Source of the DNA: Sphingobium yanoikuyae | GTDB lineage: Bacteria; Pseudomonadota; Alphaproteobacteria; Sphingomonadales; Sphingomonadaceae | DNA length: 64,000 nucleotides | Direction of reading: 5' to 3' | Assembly: GCF_034424525.1 (NCBI RefSeq) | Contig: NZ_CP139979.1 | Span: forward strand, 4,611,501-4,675,500 | Shown here: positions 18,081 to 27,948 of the stretch, one piece after another | How positions within the stretch are numbered: position 1 is the stretch's first letter | How the letters are laid out: each line of letters opens with the position of its first letter | Position numbers and translations under genes: made by a program | The notes under the pieces: model-generated | Seen by the model: only the letters and a program-made list of their open reading frames with translations | What the model was told of the DNA's origin: nothing | Databases searched by the model: none

Positions 18081-18335
18081 ATGACGGAAGAAGAAGCTTA
18101 CGCGCTCAGACTGCAATCCGTCGCCACCACCAAGCTGGCGCAGACCACGCTTGAATTCGCTATCAACATGGCACGACTGCAGGGATTGTCCCTCGATCTG
18201 GAAGGCGCTGCCCAAGCGCACCTCAATTGTGAACTGGATCACAGCCTCGACCCGAAAAGCCTGGCAATAGAAGGTGACGCGCGCATGATTGTCGCAGAGA
18301 CGCTCCTCGCCTTCGCGCGCAAGTCGGGCTGCTGA
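18081..18335 (+). CDS. hypothetical protein
   Basis: An 84-residue, mainly helical protein beginning MTEEEAYALRLQSVATTKLA, with AGGAAAAGG upstream. It contains two cysteines and no membrane segment. No domain recognised. It lies divergently from padR, about 165 bases away. Confidence 0.6.
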   Translation: MTEEEAYALRLQSVATTKLAQTTLEFAINMARLQGLSLDLEGAAQAHLNCELDHSLDPKSLAIEGDARMIVAETLLAFARKSGC

Positions 18336-18480
18336 TCACAGGCCTCGCAAAAGATCTGCCGCTGCTGCTGACCACGCTTTCGGAGAGCGTGGCCAAAGCT
18401 CCATCCGATCCATCATTTTGTGCAGCACGGCATGTTACAGCCTTGCATGCCGCAGCCCCTAGGCCAGTTACTGGCCCAGC

Positions 18481-19737
18481 TTGAAAAGCCCATGGCGAAA
18501 GCTAACGGAACGGCACAAATTGTTGCTCGTTCATGTCTCCATGAAGCCATTCGCGCCTGCAGAACGTGTTCCCTATCTCCATGCCCGTCGCGACCTCAAA
18601 ATGGCACGGTCGGCCCATGCTTATGTGTGGGGCAACACGGCACGTTTCTACGAATGGCTGGAAGATAGCAGGCTTGCCCGGATCGTCCCGGAAGGGCCCG
18701 CGATCTGGATCTGCGGGGACTGCCATCTTGGCAATCTTGGTCCGTTAGCGGATAGCGACGGCAATGTCGCAATCCAGATACGCGATCTTGATCAGGCGGT
18801 CATTGGCAATCCCGCACACGATCTTATCCGCCTTGGCCTGTCACTTGCGACTGCGGCGCGCGGTTCCGATCTTCCAGGCGTCATCACCGCTCGCATGCTG
18901 GAAGAGATGATTGCGGGCTACGCCGAAGCCTTTTCCCACCCGGACCAGGACGAGCGGGAGGCCCAGCAGGAACCTGATGCGGTGCGCACGGTTCGCCGCC
19001 GTGCTCTCAACCGCAAATGGCGTCATCTGGCCAAAGAGCGGCTGGAGGCGATTGAACCCTGTATTCCTCTTGGCAAGCGATTTTGGCCGCTCGATGAAAA
19101 GGAATATGCGGCCCTGCGCGATGTCGTGATCCATCCGCCTGTCAGCGCGATGATCCTGTCTCTCGATCATCGCGGGAAAGAACGCGCACCTGTCATGGCG
19201 GACGCTGCCTATTGGATGAAGGGTTGCAGTTCGCTTGGCCTTCTGCGGTTTGCCGCGGTCGTCACCTTGGAAGGAAAAAAGCGCACCGATCATGCGCTGG
19301 TCGATCTCAAGGAAGCTGTTCAACCTGTCGCGCCGATCGCGTCCGGAGCCTGCATGCCGGATGATCCTGCTGAACGCGTGCTGGCAGCAGCACGCGCCTT
19401 GTCTCCGCATCTGGGCGAGCGCATGGCCACAGCAAGGATGCTTGGACATTCGATCTTCGTTCGCGAACTGATGCCGCAAGACCTCAAGATCGAGGCAGAA
19501 CAATTTTCTCGGGGCGAGGCCCTAAAAGCCGCGCGATATCTCGCCTTCGTTGTGGGAAAAGCCCATGCACGACAAATGGACAAAGCGACACGCCGCGCAT
19601 GGCTCACGACTTTGCGCAACGGCCGATCGAACGGCATGGACGCCCCATCCTGGTTGTGGCGGGCCGTAGTTGCCTTGGCGGCGCGACATGAAGCAGGCTA
19701 TCTCGACCATTGTCGCATTTATGCACTGGCGCGCTGA
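18481..19737 (+). CDS. DUF2252 family protein
   Basis: A protein of up to 418 residues with the kinase-like fold of DUF2252. Core motifs are WICGDCHLGNLGPLAD near residue 80, resembling the HxDxxxxN loop of aminoglycoside phosphotransferases, and QIRDLDQAVIGNPAHDLIRL near residue 100. The C-terminal half contains FVRELMPQDLKIEA and a helical domain. The substrate is unknown. Start choice is open: TTG 18481 gives an N-terminus that still fits the family (TERHKLLL), while ATG 18541 lies ten bases after an EcfG-like promoter. It is followed by a CsbD-like gene on the same strand. Confidence 0.85.
   Translation: MKSPWRKLTERHKLLLVHVSMKPFAPAERVPYLHARRDLKMARSAHAYVWGNTARFYEWLEDSRLARIVPEGPAIWICGDCHLGNLGPLADSDGNVAIQIRDLDQAVIGNPAHDLIRLGLSLATAARGSDLPGVITARMLEEMIAGYAEAFSHPDQDEREAQQEPDAVRTVRRRALNRKWRHLAKERLEAIEPCIPLGKRFWPLDEKEYAALRDVVIHPPVSAMILSLDHRGKERAPVMADAAYWMKGCSSLGLLRFAAVVTLEGKKRTDHALVDLKEAVQPVAPIASGACMPDDPAERVLAAARALSPHLGERMATARMLGHSIFVRELMPQDLKIEAEQFSRGEALKAARYLAFVVGKAHARQMDKATRRAWLTTLRNGRSNGMDAPSWLWRAVVALAARHEAGYLDHCRIYALAR
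18507..18531 (+). promoter_or_regulatory. possible EcfG-type promoter inside the DUF2252 frame
   Basis: GGAAC, 16 bases, CGTT matches the consensus, but lies inside the long frame. A message from here would start only a few bases before ATG 18541. One such match is expected by chance in a window this size, so this one is doubtful. Confidence 0.3.
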
Positions 19738-19906
19738 GACATCTTTCGTCTGGGAAGGATGCTCAGCCGTGCGGACGTGCCGACTGCGCTCGGTAAAATC
19801 ACACTGATTGAGATTAAAGCGACAGCTGCGACCGGGAACGCCCCTCTTGGCTAGGGATTGTCCTTCTGGCGGGACAATATTTGTCTCGAGCAGATTGGAG
19901 AGTATC

Positions 19907-20083
19907 ATGAGCATTGAAGGCAAGGCCAAGGAAGCCGCCGGTTACATTAAGGAAGAAGCTTTCGAGCATGGCAAATCGCCTGAAAGTCAGAAGAAGGCCC
20001 AGGAAGGCCGCGACCTTCGCAACGAAGGCCGGGTGGAAGATGGCAAGCTACCCAAGACCGACAAGCCCGGCACCGGCGACTGA
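19907..20083 (+). CDS. CsbD-like small stress protein
   Basis: A 58-residue, highly charged, probably disordered protein: it starts MSIEGKAKEAAGYIKEE and ends with a Lys/Pro/Gly-rich tail. The GKAKEAAG opening and composition resemble CsbD family stress proteins, though the match is loose. TTGGAG lies before ATG 19907 and a terminator follows the stop codon. Confidence 0.6.
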   Translation: MSIEGKAKEAAGYIKEEAFEHGKSPESQKKAQEGRDLRNEGRVEDGKLPKTDKPGTGD

Positions 20084-20096
20084 CGGTCCTCCAAGC

Positions 20097-20132
20097 AAAA
20101 ATCGCCGCTCCGGTCCGGGGCGGCGATTTTCA
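20097..20132 (+). terminator. intrinsic terminator after the CsbD-like gene
   Basis: A long stem AAAATCGCCGC / GCGGCGATTTT flanks a short GC-rich loop, with A residues before and T residues after. It can act in both directions and also lies just beyond the stop of the convergent DUF1543 gene. Confidence 0.8.
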
Positions 20133-20143
20133 TTGGAGTGCCT

Positions 20144-20644
20144 CTATTTTAGCGGTTTGTAGCTGCATTTGAATTTCAACGGGCGGGCTGGCAGGCTCGG
20201 TGTCAAATGGATGTGGAACTGCTCTCCGACCATCGTGTCGAGCGCGAAAGCCTGCTCCGCCTCATACATGTCGTCACGATGGGCGTCCTTCCATCCAGCC
20301 ACGGCCTCGATCGCCTTTGCCTTCGCCCGCGACAGGCTGGTTGCCACGACGAACATGTTGCGATGCTGCTCCGCGAAGTCCGTCGGGTCATACCCTCCCA
20401 GATTGACATAATATAGCCTCTCGGCGCCCGTCCATCGCTCTGGGCGTAAAGTGACATTGTAGCCATCGGCATGATCGATCTCGGCCCAGCAGTCTATGTG
20501 CAGCGTGCCTGGCGTCCCCCACCATTGCTCCCGCAATGCTGCATGGGTGTCCGTGATCGTATCAGCTACAACAAACCGCATATCGTGGATTTCGATATGG
20601 GCCCTGGGATGTTCGCCGCCCACATATATCGCAAAAAGCTTCAT
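20144..20644 (-). CDS. DUF1543 domain-containing protein
   Basis: A 166-residue protein beginning MKLFAIYVGGEHPRAHIEIH, the signature of DUF1543. The family is cytoplasmic, with a repeated alpha/beta layout and unknown function. The start at 20644 overlaps the stop of the FAD protein gene (ATGA), so both are translated from one message. Confidence 0.85.
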   Translation of the reverse strand: MKLFAIYVGGEHPRAHIEIHDMRFVVADTITDTHAALREQWWGTPGTLHIDCWAEIDHADGYNVTLRPERWTGAERLYYVNLGGYDPTDFAEQHRNMFVVATSLSRAKAKAIEAVAGWKDAHRDDMYEAEQAFALDTMVGEQFHIHLTPSLPARPLKFKCSYKPLK

Positions 20645-22332
20645 ATCGGTGCTCCGGGCTGGTGCTCGGACCGTACAGGCGATCGCGATGGGCGTATCGC
20701 GATCGCACAAGCCAGTTCAGCGCCGACTACCAGGCCCATTTCATGGGAGCTGGTGATGCCCTGGACAAAGGGATGGCGACCAAGAATGAAAGGTAGGCTT
20801 AGACAGAATATGCGTCGCGCCGCCGGGTCGTCAGAGACAGGATGATAGAGCTCGTCGATTGCGACACCTTTGACGCTGCAGCCTTGCGTGTCTGCGGCAT
20901 TTTGGACGATTTCTTGTTCGATCAAGGTTGGGAAGGGGAATGCGTCAACATTGAGTGGACGCTGTCCGGTTGCTTCGATGAACACAGGATAATGGTGATC
21001 TTCGCCATCAATCAACACATGCACACCGGAATCGGCTTGATGACTATCGATTCTGTAATTTTCTCCCAATGCCTTCACATCCAATTTTTTTGCCCGATGT
21101 AGTGCTATCAGGCGTTCGATGGAAAGGTGTGGCACTGTTGCATAGTCGTCGATGAATATCGGCTTTAGAAAGCGATCAAACCGCTCGAGTTCATCTTCAT
21201 CAAGATGCGGAACGATCAGTGCCATCACCTCATGCATCCGCAAGATGGCATAGCGCCATGGAACGGTGACTTCCTTGGCGAAGTTGCGCTTGGCTTCTGC
21301 CAGGTTGGTCGCTGCCCACTCAAATGGATCGACGTTGGCGCGCTCTCCAAAATAGCGATCCGAAAACTGTTCGGGCGCGAGGTCTGCAAGCATGATGCGT
21401 TTCGCATAATCCGGGTCAGCCTCCTGCAGCTCCTGCCGGAAAAGCGCGTAGGCTCGACGGAGAATATCGCCTTCTCCATCCTCGATCAGGCTTGTGATCG
21501 CTGCTTCCGTGCAGATCGAAAGCGGTATGTAGGGGATAGTATGGTAGAAATCAGCTTCCGGAAGCAGGCCCTTGCGCGACATCATCGTTATCTGAAGCTT
21601 TTCATGGCCGGGCTTTGACCGATATGTCAGAGCTCCGCCGTTCCGGCATTCGAACTGACCGTGGGCGACAGCCAGAGCCACCGCGGCATCAATGGCCGTC
21701 AGTGAGCTTCCGCGCAGCCCAACCTTTGTAGCGGAAATCCGCTGAAGTGCGCTTGCCGGCCATGGGCTCAGATAATAGCCGGGTCGCACTTCGGGCTCTT
21801 CGGGCCACTGATGCCCGGTCGCCAGGACGACATAATCAAACCACTCGATTGACTGGGGCAAGCGGGCTGGGGCGATCATCAGCTTCAGGCTGTCTCCTTC
21901 AACTTCAATGTCGACTACCTTGGTTCGCGCGCGGACATGAACGTCGATCCCCTTCAACCGGGCGCGCTCGACCAGTTGGGTGAACTGGTCGAGAAAGAAC
22001 CGGCCGAGCGCTACCCGCGGGTAAAAAGCCCGTTCGTCGATGCCTGATCGATCAATGCCGAGTGCGCGAAGCCGATCTTCATCCTGGCGGCCGAGCCAAT
22101 CGATCAACGTTTCTGCCAGAGGCGGAATTTCGACGCTCGCAATGTTGGACAGCATGGCGGGATCATTCCAGCCTGGCCGATATGGGGTGCCCAGACCTGG
22201 CTGGGATTGCAGTTCAAATATGGTGATATTGGCGTCAGGCCGGCCTGGTAAATTGCCTAGGGCTTCAATCAGCGCGTTCAACGTATAGATGGTGGTCGGA
22301 CCTGCGCCGACGAAAGCGATTGCGGTAGCCAT
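20641..22332 (-). CDS. FAD/NAD(P)-binding protein (NAD_binding_9 type)
   Basis: A 563-residue protein whose N-terminus IAFVGAGPTTIYTLNALIEA is a dinucleotide-binding loop of the FAD-NAD(P)-binding (NAD_binding_9) family. Later segments DYVVLATGHQWPEEPEV and GLRGSSLTAIDAAVALA are typical of the second nucleotide site. No partner or substrate is evident; related proteins are often called hydroxyacylglutathione hydrolase-like or simply uncharacterised. It overlaps the DUF1543 gene by 4 bases and is preceded by a short frame ending one base before its start. Confidence 0.85.
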   Translation of the reverse strand: MATAIAFVGAGPTTIYTLNALIEALGNLPGRPDANITIFELQSQPGLGTPYRPGWNDPAMLSNIASVEIPPLAETLIDWLGRQDEDRLRALGIDRSGIDERAFYPRVALGRFFLDQFTQLVERARLKGIDVHVRARTKVVDIEVEGDSLKLMIAPARLPQSIEWFDYVVLATGHQWPEEPEVRPGYYLSPWPASALQRISATKVGLRGSSLTAIDAAVALAVAHGQFECRNGGALTYRSKPGHEKLQITMMSRKGLLPEADFYHTIPYIPLSICTEAAITSLIEDGEGDILRRAYALFRQELQEADPDYAKRIMLADLAPEQFSDRYFGERANVDPFEWAATNLAEAKRNFAKEVTVPWRYAILRMHEVMALIVPHLDEDELERFDRFLKPIFIDDYATVPHLSIERLIALHRAKKLDVKALGENYRIDSHQADSGVHVLIDGEDHHYPVFIEATGQRPLNVDAFPFPTLIEQEIVQNAADTQGCSVKGVAIDELYHPVSDDPAARRIFCLSLPFILGRHPFVQGITSSHEMGLVVGAELACAIAIRPSRSPVRSEHQPGAPI

Positions 22333-22333
22333 G

Positions 22334-22567
22334 TCAGTGCAATTCCCGTGGCGCCATTGAGTGCCATGGCAACTGCCATAGTTGATGCGAATTAAGCTCT
22401 TTTCCTGTTAGCGCCACGCGGTATCGGTACCGTATGAGCTCGCAGAACAGGACCTCAAAGCCCGGCCTCCCGCCCTCCGCCACGACAGATCGCCTCAGCT
22501 GAACGCCGTTTTCACCACGGATGATGCGTCTAGCATGCGCGTCTTGCGCCGATATGAACTCTACCAT
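22334..22567 (-). CDS. hypothetical protein upstream of the FAD protein
   Basis: A 77-residue frame starting [20 protein letters not shown] and ending one base before the FAD gene start, so it could be translationally coupled. It contains a conserved-looking [15 protein letters not shown] stretch. There is no strong ribosome binding site and no known family. Confidence 0.4.
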   Translation of the reverse strand: MVEFISAQDAHARRIIRGENGVQLRRSVVAEGGRPGFEVLFCELIRYRYRVALTGKELNSHQLWQLPWHSMAPRELH

Positions 22568-22634
22568 CGTTTAAGGGCGCGCGCCGCCGCCATCGCAATT
22601 GCTCCCGCCGATCGGTCTACGCAGCTCATTCACT

Positions 22635-22660
22635 GGAACCAGATGCCCTTGCGGCTCGTA
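22635..22660 (+). promoter_or_regulatory. EcfG-like promoter before the SDR gene
   Basis: GGAAC, 17 bases, CGTA: one mismatch from the consensus at the last base of the -10 box. It lies 66 bases upstream of the SDR start codon, a good position. Confidence 0.5.
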
Positions 22661-22726
22661 AATTGCCCTGTCGCCTCAGGAGGCAACCCGGACAATGTCC
22701 ATCATTCCACTCAGCAAGGAGCGAAC

Positions 22727-23620
22727 ATGGCAGAGCGTCTCACCATGCAGGACCCGCGCGCGCAATATCCCAAGCCGCCATTTCCAGAGCAGCCGCAACC
22801 GGTTCCCGGCATCGCAGCAAACATGGATCCAAAGCCTGATCATGGCGAGGACAGCTATGTCGGTTCAGGAAAGCTCAAGGGCCGCAAGGCGCTCGTTACC
22901 GGTGGCGATAGCGGCATCGGCCGGGCTGCAGCCATTGCCTTTGCGCGAGAAGGCGCTGATGTCGCCATCTCCTATCTTCCAAGTGAAGAAGCTGACGCAA
23001 AGGCAGTGGTCGCCCTCATCGAGGCTGAAGGGCGCACGGCCTTGGCGCTACCGGGCGACATCACCGATGAGAGCTGGTGCCGCAAACTTGTCGATGAAAC
23101 GCTCTCTGGCCTAGGCGGCCTCGACATCCTCGTCATCAATGCTGGTCATCAACAATATCGCGATGATGTGACAGCCGTGAGCTCGGAAGATTTCGACCGT
23201 ACGCTCAAGACCAATCTCTATGCCATGCATTGGATCACGCAGGCGGCGGTTCCTCATCTACCTGCTGGCGCATCCGTGATCACCACCGCCTCGGTGCAAG
23301 CCTATGAGCCGTCGGCCATTCTCCTGGACTATGCCACGACCAAAGCCGGCATCGTCGCCTATACCAAGGCGCTGGCAAAGCAGCTGATCGAGAAGGGCAT
23401 CCGCGCCAATGTGGTGGCGCCCGGTCCATTCTGGACCGTGCTGCAGCCCAGCGGGGGGCAGCCGCAGGAAAAGGTCAGACAGTTCGGCGGGCAGAGCCAG
23501 TTCGGTCGTCCTGGTCAGCCAGTCGAGATTGCGCCCGTTTATGTGCTGCTTGCCTCGCAGGAGGGCAGTTATATCACGGGCGAAGTCTATGGTGTGACGG
23601 GAGGCGCCGGTATCGCGTGA
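22727..23620 (+). CDS. SDR family oxidoreductase (general stress protein 39-like)
   Basis: A 297-residue short-chain dehydrogenase with a 45-residue N-terminal extension ([18 protein letters not shown]) typical of the YdaD/YhxC/GSP39 group. NAD(P) loop: [20 protein letters not shown] near residue 51. Catalytic Ser in [11 protein letters not shown], then [17 protein letters not shown] with the YxxxK pair. AAGGAG precedes ATG 22727. Substrate unknown; members are general-stress proteins in other bacteria, which fits the EcfG-like promoter. A hairpin follows the stop codon. Confidence 0.92.
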   Translation: MAERLTMQDPRAQYPKPPFPEQPQPVPGIAANMDPKPDHGEDSYVGSGKLKGRKALVTGGDSGIGRAAAIAFAREGADVAISYLPSEEADAKAVVALIEAEGRTALALPGDITDESWCRKLVDETLSGLGGLDILVINAGHQQYRDDVTAVSSEDFDRTLKTNLYAMHWITQAAVPHLPAGASVITTASVQAYEPSAILLDYATTKAGIVAYTKALAKQLIEKGIRANVVAPGPFWTVLQPSGGQPQEKVRQFGGQSQFGRPGQPVEIAPVYVLLASQEGSYITGEVYGVTGGAGIA

Positions 23621-23625
23621 TGCAA

Positions 23626-23657
23626 ATAACGGCCCCGCATCACTGTGGGGCCGTTAT
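23626..23657 (+). terminator. hairpin, probable terminator after the SDR gene
   Basis: A perfect 11-bp stem ATAACGGCCCC / GGGGCCGTTAT with a 10-base loop lies 6 bases after the SDR stop. No T run follows, so it may be Rho-assisted or simply protect the message end. Confidence 0.5.
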
Positions 23658-23803
23658 GGCAGTGAATATCCGGGAACGTGCCTTCATGGAATGTATTGCC
23701 CTGGGCGTTGCCGGAAACCAGCTGGAAGGGAAGCGACCATTTGCGTCGTTCATGCTACGGTTTCTAAATCTGCAATCCGCCATCGCCCCTGAGACGCTGC
23801 TTT

Positions 23804-24487
23804 TCACCCTTCCCAGCGCTCGGAGCGCGCCAGCCGCCGGCCCGTGGTCAAGGTCTGAATGACGAAAAGAAGAATAAGAATAAAGCCTGCTGCCCCGACA
23901 AACAGGTCGAAGCCCGACAGGCGCCCAAAATATCCTGGACCAGAACCCAAAACCATCATCATCAGCGTGAGCGCGATAAGCATCAATCTCAATTCGGTCG
24001 GGCCCGCTGCGAGATATGACAGCTTGAACTCTCCCAGCACGCGCGCAGCAAGATAGGCGTGGATCGAGAGCAGCAAATATCCAGCAAGCGCCACCATCGC
24101 GATGTCCATGGTGACGAACGGACTGAGGCCGATGCCGGCAAGGATGAGTAGGGTCGCAAGCCCATCGCAACTATGATCGATGAAATAGCCATAGGAAGGA
24201 CGCTCAATGCGGCGAAAGCGAGCGATGCTCCCGTCCATTGAATCCCCAAACCATTGGACGACATAACCAACAATGGCGAGCGACAGCCACGATGTGTGTA
24301 GATTGCTTGCCACATAGCCTATGAAAATCAAACATGCACCGAACATGCCCAAGGCCGTCAGGAGATCGGGGGTGACGCACTGCGGCATTTGAGCGCATAA
24401 CCAGTTCAGCAATTTCCGCTCTTTCGCGGCAAGCCAATTCTCTTGGATGCGGGAAAGGGCGGCTAAATTCTTTAGGGGAATTGTCAT
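23804..24487 (-). CDS. CDP-alcohol phosphatidyltransferase family protein
   Basis: A 227-residue membrane enzyme with about six helices. The family motif D-x2-DG-x2-AR-x8-9-G-x3-D-x3-D is present: GDSMDGSIARFRRIERPS followed by GYFIDHSCD, with all catalytic Asp residues kept. It would join a CDP-activated lipid to an alcohol in the inner membrane. The alcohol (glycerol phosphate, inositol, choline or other) cannot be told from sequence. Convergent with the SDR gene. Confidence 0.87.
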   Translation of the reverse strand: MTIPLKNLAALSRIQENWLAAKERKLLNWLCAQMPQCVTPDLLTALGMFGACLIFIGYVASNLHTSWLSLAIVGYVVQWFGDSMDGSIARFRRIERPSYGYFIDHSCDGLATLLILAGIGLSPFVTMDIAMVALAGYLLLSIHAYLAARVLGEFKLSYLAAGPTELRLMLIALTLMMMVLGSGPGYFGRLSGFDLFVGAAGFILILLFVIQTLTTGRRLARSERWEG

Positions 24488-24672
24488 AGTCCCTTATGAA
24501 GCCATGAGCCTCACTGGGCAATGTGAGAATGGCGATACCTCCCGTCACTTCCAAGGCATATGCCTGATGGCAGCTTGCGACCGATTCCGTTGTTCCCAGC
24601 GCCTCTTCAAGTTTGCTTAGGGAGAATTGGAAACAGTCCGCTATCTACCCGTCACTGCAATCACGCTCGGGT

Positions 24673-24942
24673 TTAGCTTCGAGACCCTTTGGGCAAATTA
24701 TCTGGGAATCTTCCTGCTGTCGCGGCACCGCTCGGACCTCTATCTGGACGATCACTAGTCGGAGCCGGGGCGTCGGGCTCGTCGATGTCTGTGGTACGTA
24801 TGGCAGGGCTTCCGAGCCCTTCCCCAGCGATTGTTGCGCTACTATCTCCCGGCGAGACCTTCTGGGCGGCCTTCCGGTTGGTGCGCTCGCCAGCGCCGGT
24901 GTCCTCTGGACCGTCGGTAGTTTTAGGTGTCGTGGGCATCAT
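24673..24942 (-). CDS. disordered hypothetical protein
   Basis: An 89-residue protein from ATG 24942 with AAAGGAT upstream. It is rich in Pro, Thr, Asp, Gly and Ser (PTTPKTTDGPEDTGAGERTN) and has no hydrophobic core, so it is probably unstructured. The frame is open further upstream without protein-like sequence. It lies between the phosphatidyltransferase gene and the relaxase gene and may mark the edge of the transfer module. Confidence 0.45.
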   Translation of the reverse strand: MMPTTPKTTDGPEDTGAGERTNRKAAQKVSPGDSSATIAGEGLGSPAIRTTDIDEPDAPAPTSDRPDRGPSGAATAGRFPDNLPKGSRS

Positions 24943-25182
24943 TGATATCCTTTTTCGACTCATCGTCGAAACAAACAAAGCGCGCGCGCAATTGGTTTCA
25001 CGATCGAGGCGACACTGATCTCCGACCGTCCGCTCCCGACCGTCGATCGCTGTTTGCCGGGGCGCCCGGCGCCGGCCCCCTACAGCGGTTGGTCCACTTC
25101 TAGGCGGGAACGTTGCCCGGCGCGAACCAATCGAATTGTTTGATGCCGCCACTTTTTACCCTGCCAGGATGAAGGCCCAGCC

Positions 25183-27948
25183 TCATCCCAGACCAGCGTC
25201 TTTCCTAGCGCCAGCTGCAAGTGCCGGGGCCTTGGCCTGAAATATGGCCGTCTGAACTTGGCCGGTCCGCTCACCGATCGCAGCCACGAGCCTGTCGCGA
25301 TCATTAGTGTATATGGTGGCGGACAGCTTTGCTCGGGAGATCCCTACATAGAAGGACTTCTGATCGACCAGGTTGGTCGCTCTGCTGTCGGCATGGATGA
25401 TGACGTGGTCGGCGGTCCTGCCCTGCGCCGCAAAGGCGGTATCGACATAGGCATGGGCAATATGCCGGTCGCGGGCGGAATCGAGATGGAGCGTTTCGAT
25501 CTTCCCTCGTCCAGTCTGGACCGTGGCGGTGCGCGCCTCTTGATCAACCGCAAGGACTTGCGCACGGGCGCCATTCACCCGCCCCGTCTCGCGGTCATTG
25601 CGGGTGAACCGGATCGTATCGCCGGCCTTGAGGTCGATCGGCTGGGCCAAGAAAGCCTGAGCATGACCTGCCCCCCATTGCCGCAGGCGCCAGTCCACTG
25701 CGCGCCCATCCTCGGCCCTGAGTGTGATAGCAGCCTTGAGCGGATCGATGCTTTCGACGCGATAGGCTTCTCCACGCGCCACCCCCTTATCGGCATAGTC
25801 ACGAGTGAAGCTGACGACGTCGCCCTTGTCGTAACTCAGCGGAGCGCGTGCATCGACTCGGGTGAGCCCCTTGTTGGCGAGGCTTTCCACGGCAACGGCG
25901 GGACCGGTCAATATCTCCGATCGAGCGAGGGCGGCGCGAATGTCTGCGGTCAGCGCATCGCGCCCTTCGCGCGACGGCTCGATGATGAGGGTGCGGGCAC
26001 GTCCTGTCTTGTCGAGCGCGGCATATCGCTGGGCGATGGCAGCAAAGCGCTCATTCCGATCCGCGTTTTCTATGACCTGCCCGCCACCTCGATCCAGCGC
26101 TGCCATGGCTTTTCTGGCATCCCCATCGATCGACGCCAGCACCGCTTCCTTGGTGGCACCATTGGTCTGTCGCACAATCTCGGCCAGCCTGGCGGTCTCC
26201 ATGCCAGCGTCCTGCAATTGGGCAAAGGCCGCGCCCGCCTCGACTGAACCCAACTGCTTTACATCCCCGACAAGCAGGATGCGGGCATCATGCTTGGCTG
26301 CAAGCTCGAACAGTCGCGCCATATCGTGAGCCGACAACAGGGATGCCTCGTCAACGATCCACGCGGCAGGTCGGCCAATATCGCCACGCTGCGGTGATAA
26401 CAGGTGTCGGGCCACGGTATCGCCATTTGTGCCCAGCGCCTGCCCAAGCACCATCGCCGCTGATGCGGTAGGCGCAAGTGCGGTGATCGACACGCCTCGC
26501 GCCGCAGCCTCACAGGCAAAGGTCGCCAGTACAGTCGTGGTCTTGGCCGTGCCGGCATAGCCCTGCAGAGCCGTGATCCGGTTGCAACTGTTCAGGAGCT
26601 GCTGGGTGGCAGAGCGCTGATCGGGGTTCCAGCCGAAACCCGCGCGCTCGGCCTGCGCTGCAGCGTTGGCAACCGCCTTTGCGGCCGCAAGTGGGGATGC
26701 GATCGGGGCAAGTCCCCCACGCCCGTCCGCCTCGATCCGCAGCATCCTGGCTTCGGTCTCGACATTCTGGCGGGTGGTGAACCCGGAAAATTCGGCGCCG
26801 CGCCGGTCGATATAGACACGTTCCAGCAAATCCCCCTTCTTCGTGGCCAAATCGATTGCGGCCCCGATCTGCTCGTAGCCGATCCGGCCCAGCCCGATCC
26901 GTCCAGCCTCCTGTCTCAAGGTGGCCTCGGAAAATAGCGACTGCCGCTCTCCCAGACTGGCGGCGGCATGGGCGACAGCGCGGGCTGCGCCATTCTCGCC
27001 CTCAAACGCCATCCTGGCGCGATGAGAAGGATCGGCCATTCTGGCCTGAGCCTCTCTTACCATCATCGACCTCACTTCTGCCCCAAAGCCGGTCTTGGCG
27101 GCCCTCTCCCGCCATTGCGCAACAAGTCCCGTCTGGTCGGCGAGGACTTTGGCCTCGCGCGTGTCGAGCGCGGCAATCTGCTTCTCCAGAGCGCTGGCGG
27201 CATCACGAGATGTTCCCCTTTCGACAAGCGCTGCCTCGATCTCGGCACTTCGGGTGCTGAACGCGTCAATGACACCGGCTGGCACATCCGTGATCTCGAA
27301 CATGGACTCCTTGCCGGCATCGATCTCATAGCCGAGCTCTCGCACCTTCAAGGCCAGTTCCTGTCGATAGATGGCTCCAATCTGCTTTTGCAGCTGGTAG
27401 AGCGCGCGCGGTTCTAGGCTGCGCCAGCCACCATCTTCACCCTGCGTGGCATTCATGATGACATTGTGGGTATGAAGCTGCGGGTCCTGGGCACGGCTGG
27501 TGCCATGCTGGAAGCTGGCAATGACCAGATTGCCGGTCGCCTCGCGCGCAACGGTGCCGCCATCGCGTACACGGGTCGCGGCCATATGCCGTTCGACATG
27601 CGCCATCGCGATTTTCACGGCATGGCCATGGGCGTCAATCAAGCGCCGGTCGCCTGCCACCTGGGCCATGATCGACACCGACTTGGGGGCGCTCAAGGTC
27701 ACGTCCCAGCCGGGACGGTGGTGAAGCGCGCCATCCCGAAAGGCGCCGAGCTGCAGATCGCCGATCCTGCCGTCCAGCAAGGCACGGAACTGGTCGCGGT
27801 CCACCTCCCCGCACAGACCCAGCGCTTCGGCGCCCTGGCCCTGCCAATGGGAGGGCGACAAACCGCCCTCGGCATAATAGTCATCGGCCTCATAATAGCT
27901 GCTCGCCTGCGCCGAGCTGGTCAATGCCGATACCGATGCCACCATCAT
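25183..27948 (-). CDS. traI: MobF family conjugative relaxase (TrwC/TraI-like)
   Basis: A 921-residue relaxase-helicase. The N-terminal relaxase domain (about residues 15-290) has the tyrosine-rich start ASSYYEADDYYAEGG, needed to nick the transfer origin, and the metal-binding HUH triad in LHTHNVIMNA. The helicase half (about 430-880) has a Walker A loop GYAGTAKTTTV, in which Ala replaces the usual Gly before Lys, the Walker B VDEASLL, and the final FYVGISRAK motif. It nicks and unwinds the plasmid or ICE strand during conjugation. Its start overlaps the coupling protein gene by 4 bases. Slightly shorter than TrwC (966 residues). Confidence 0.92.
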   Translation of the reverse strand: MMVASVSALTSSAQASSYYEADDYYAEGGLSPSHWQGQGAEALGLCGEVDRDQFRALLDGRIGDLQLGAFRDGALHHRPGWDVTLSAPKSVSIMAQVAGDRRLIDAHGHAVKIAMAHVERHMAATRVRDGGTVAREATGNLVIASFQHGTSRAQDPQLHTHNVIMNATQGEDGGWRSLEPRALYQLQKQIGAIYRQELALKVRELGYEIDAGKESMFEITDVPAGVIDAFSTRSAEIEAALVERGTSRDAASALEKQIAALDTREAKVLADQTGLVAQWRERAAKTGFGAEVRSMMVREAQARMADPSHRARMAFEGENGAARAVAHAAASLGERQSLFSEATLRQEAGRIGLGRIGYEQIGAAIDLATKKGDLLERVYIDRRGAEFSGFTTRQNVETEARMLRIEADGRGGLAPIASPLAAAKAVANAAAQAERAGFGWNPDQRSATQQLLNSCNRITALQGYAGTAKTTTVLATFACEAAARGVSITALAPTASAAMVLGQALGTNGDTVARHLLSPQRGDIGRPAAWIVDEASLLSAHDMARLFELAAKHDARILLVGDVKQLGSVEAGAAFAQLQDAGMETARLAEIVRQTNGATKEAVLASIDGDARKAMAALDRGGGQVIENADRNERFAAIAQRYAALDKTGRARTLIIEPSREGRDALTADIRAALARSEILTGPAVAVESLANKGLTRVDARAPLSYDKGDVVSFTRDYADKGVARGEAYRVESIDPLKAAITLRAEDGRAVDWRLRQWGAGHAQAFLAQPIDLKAGDTIRFTRNDRETGRVNGARAQVLAVDQEARTATVQTGRGKIETLHLDSARDRHIAHAYVDTAFAAQGRTADHVIIHADSRATNLVDQKSFYVGISRAKLSATIYTNDRDRLVAAIGERTGQVQTAIFQAKAPALAAGARKDAGLG

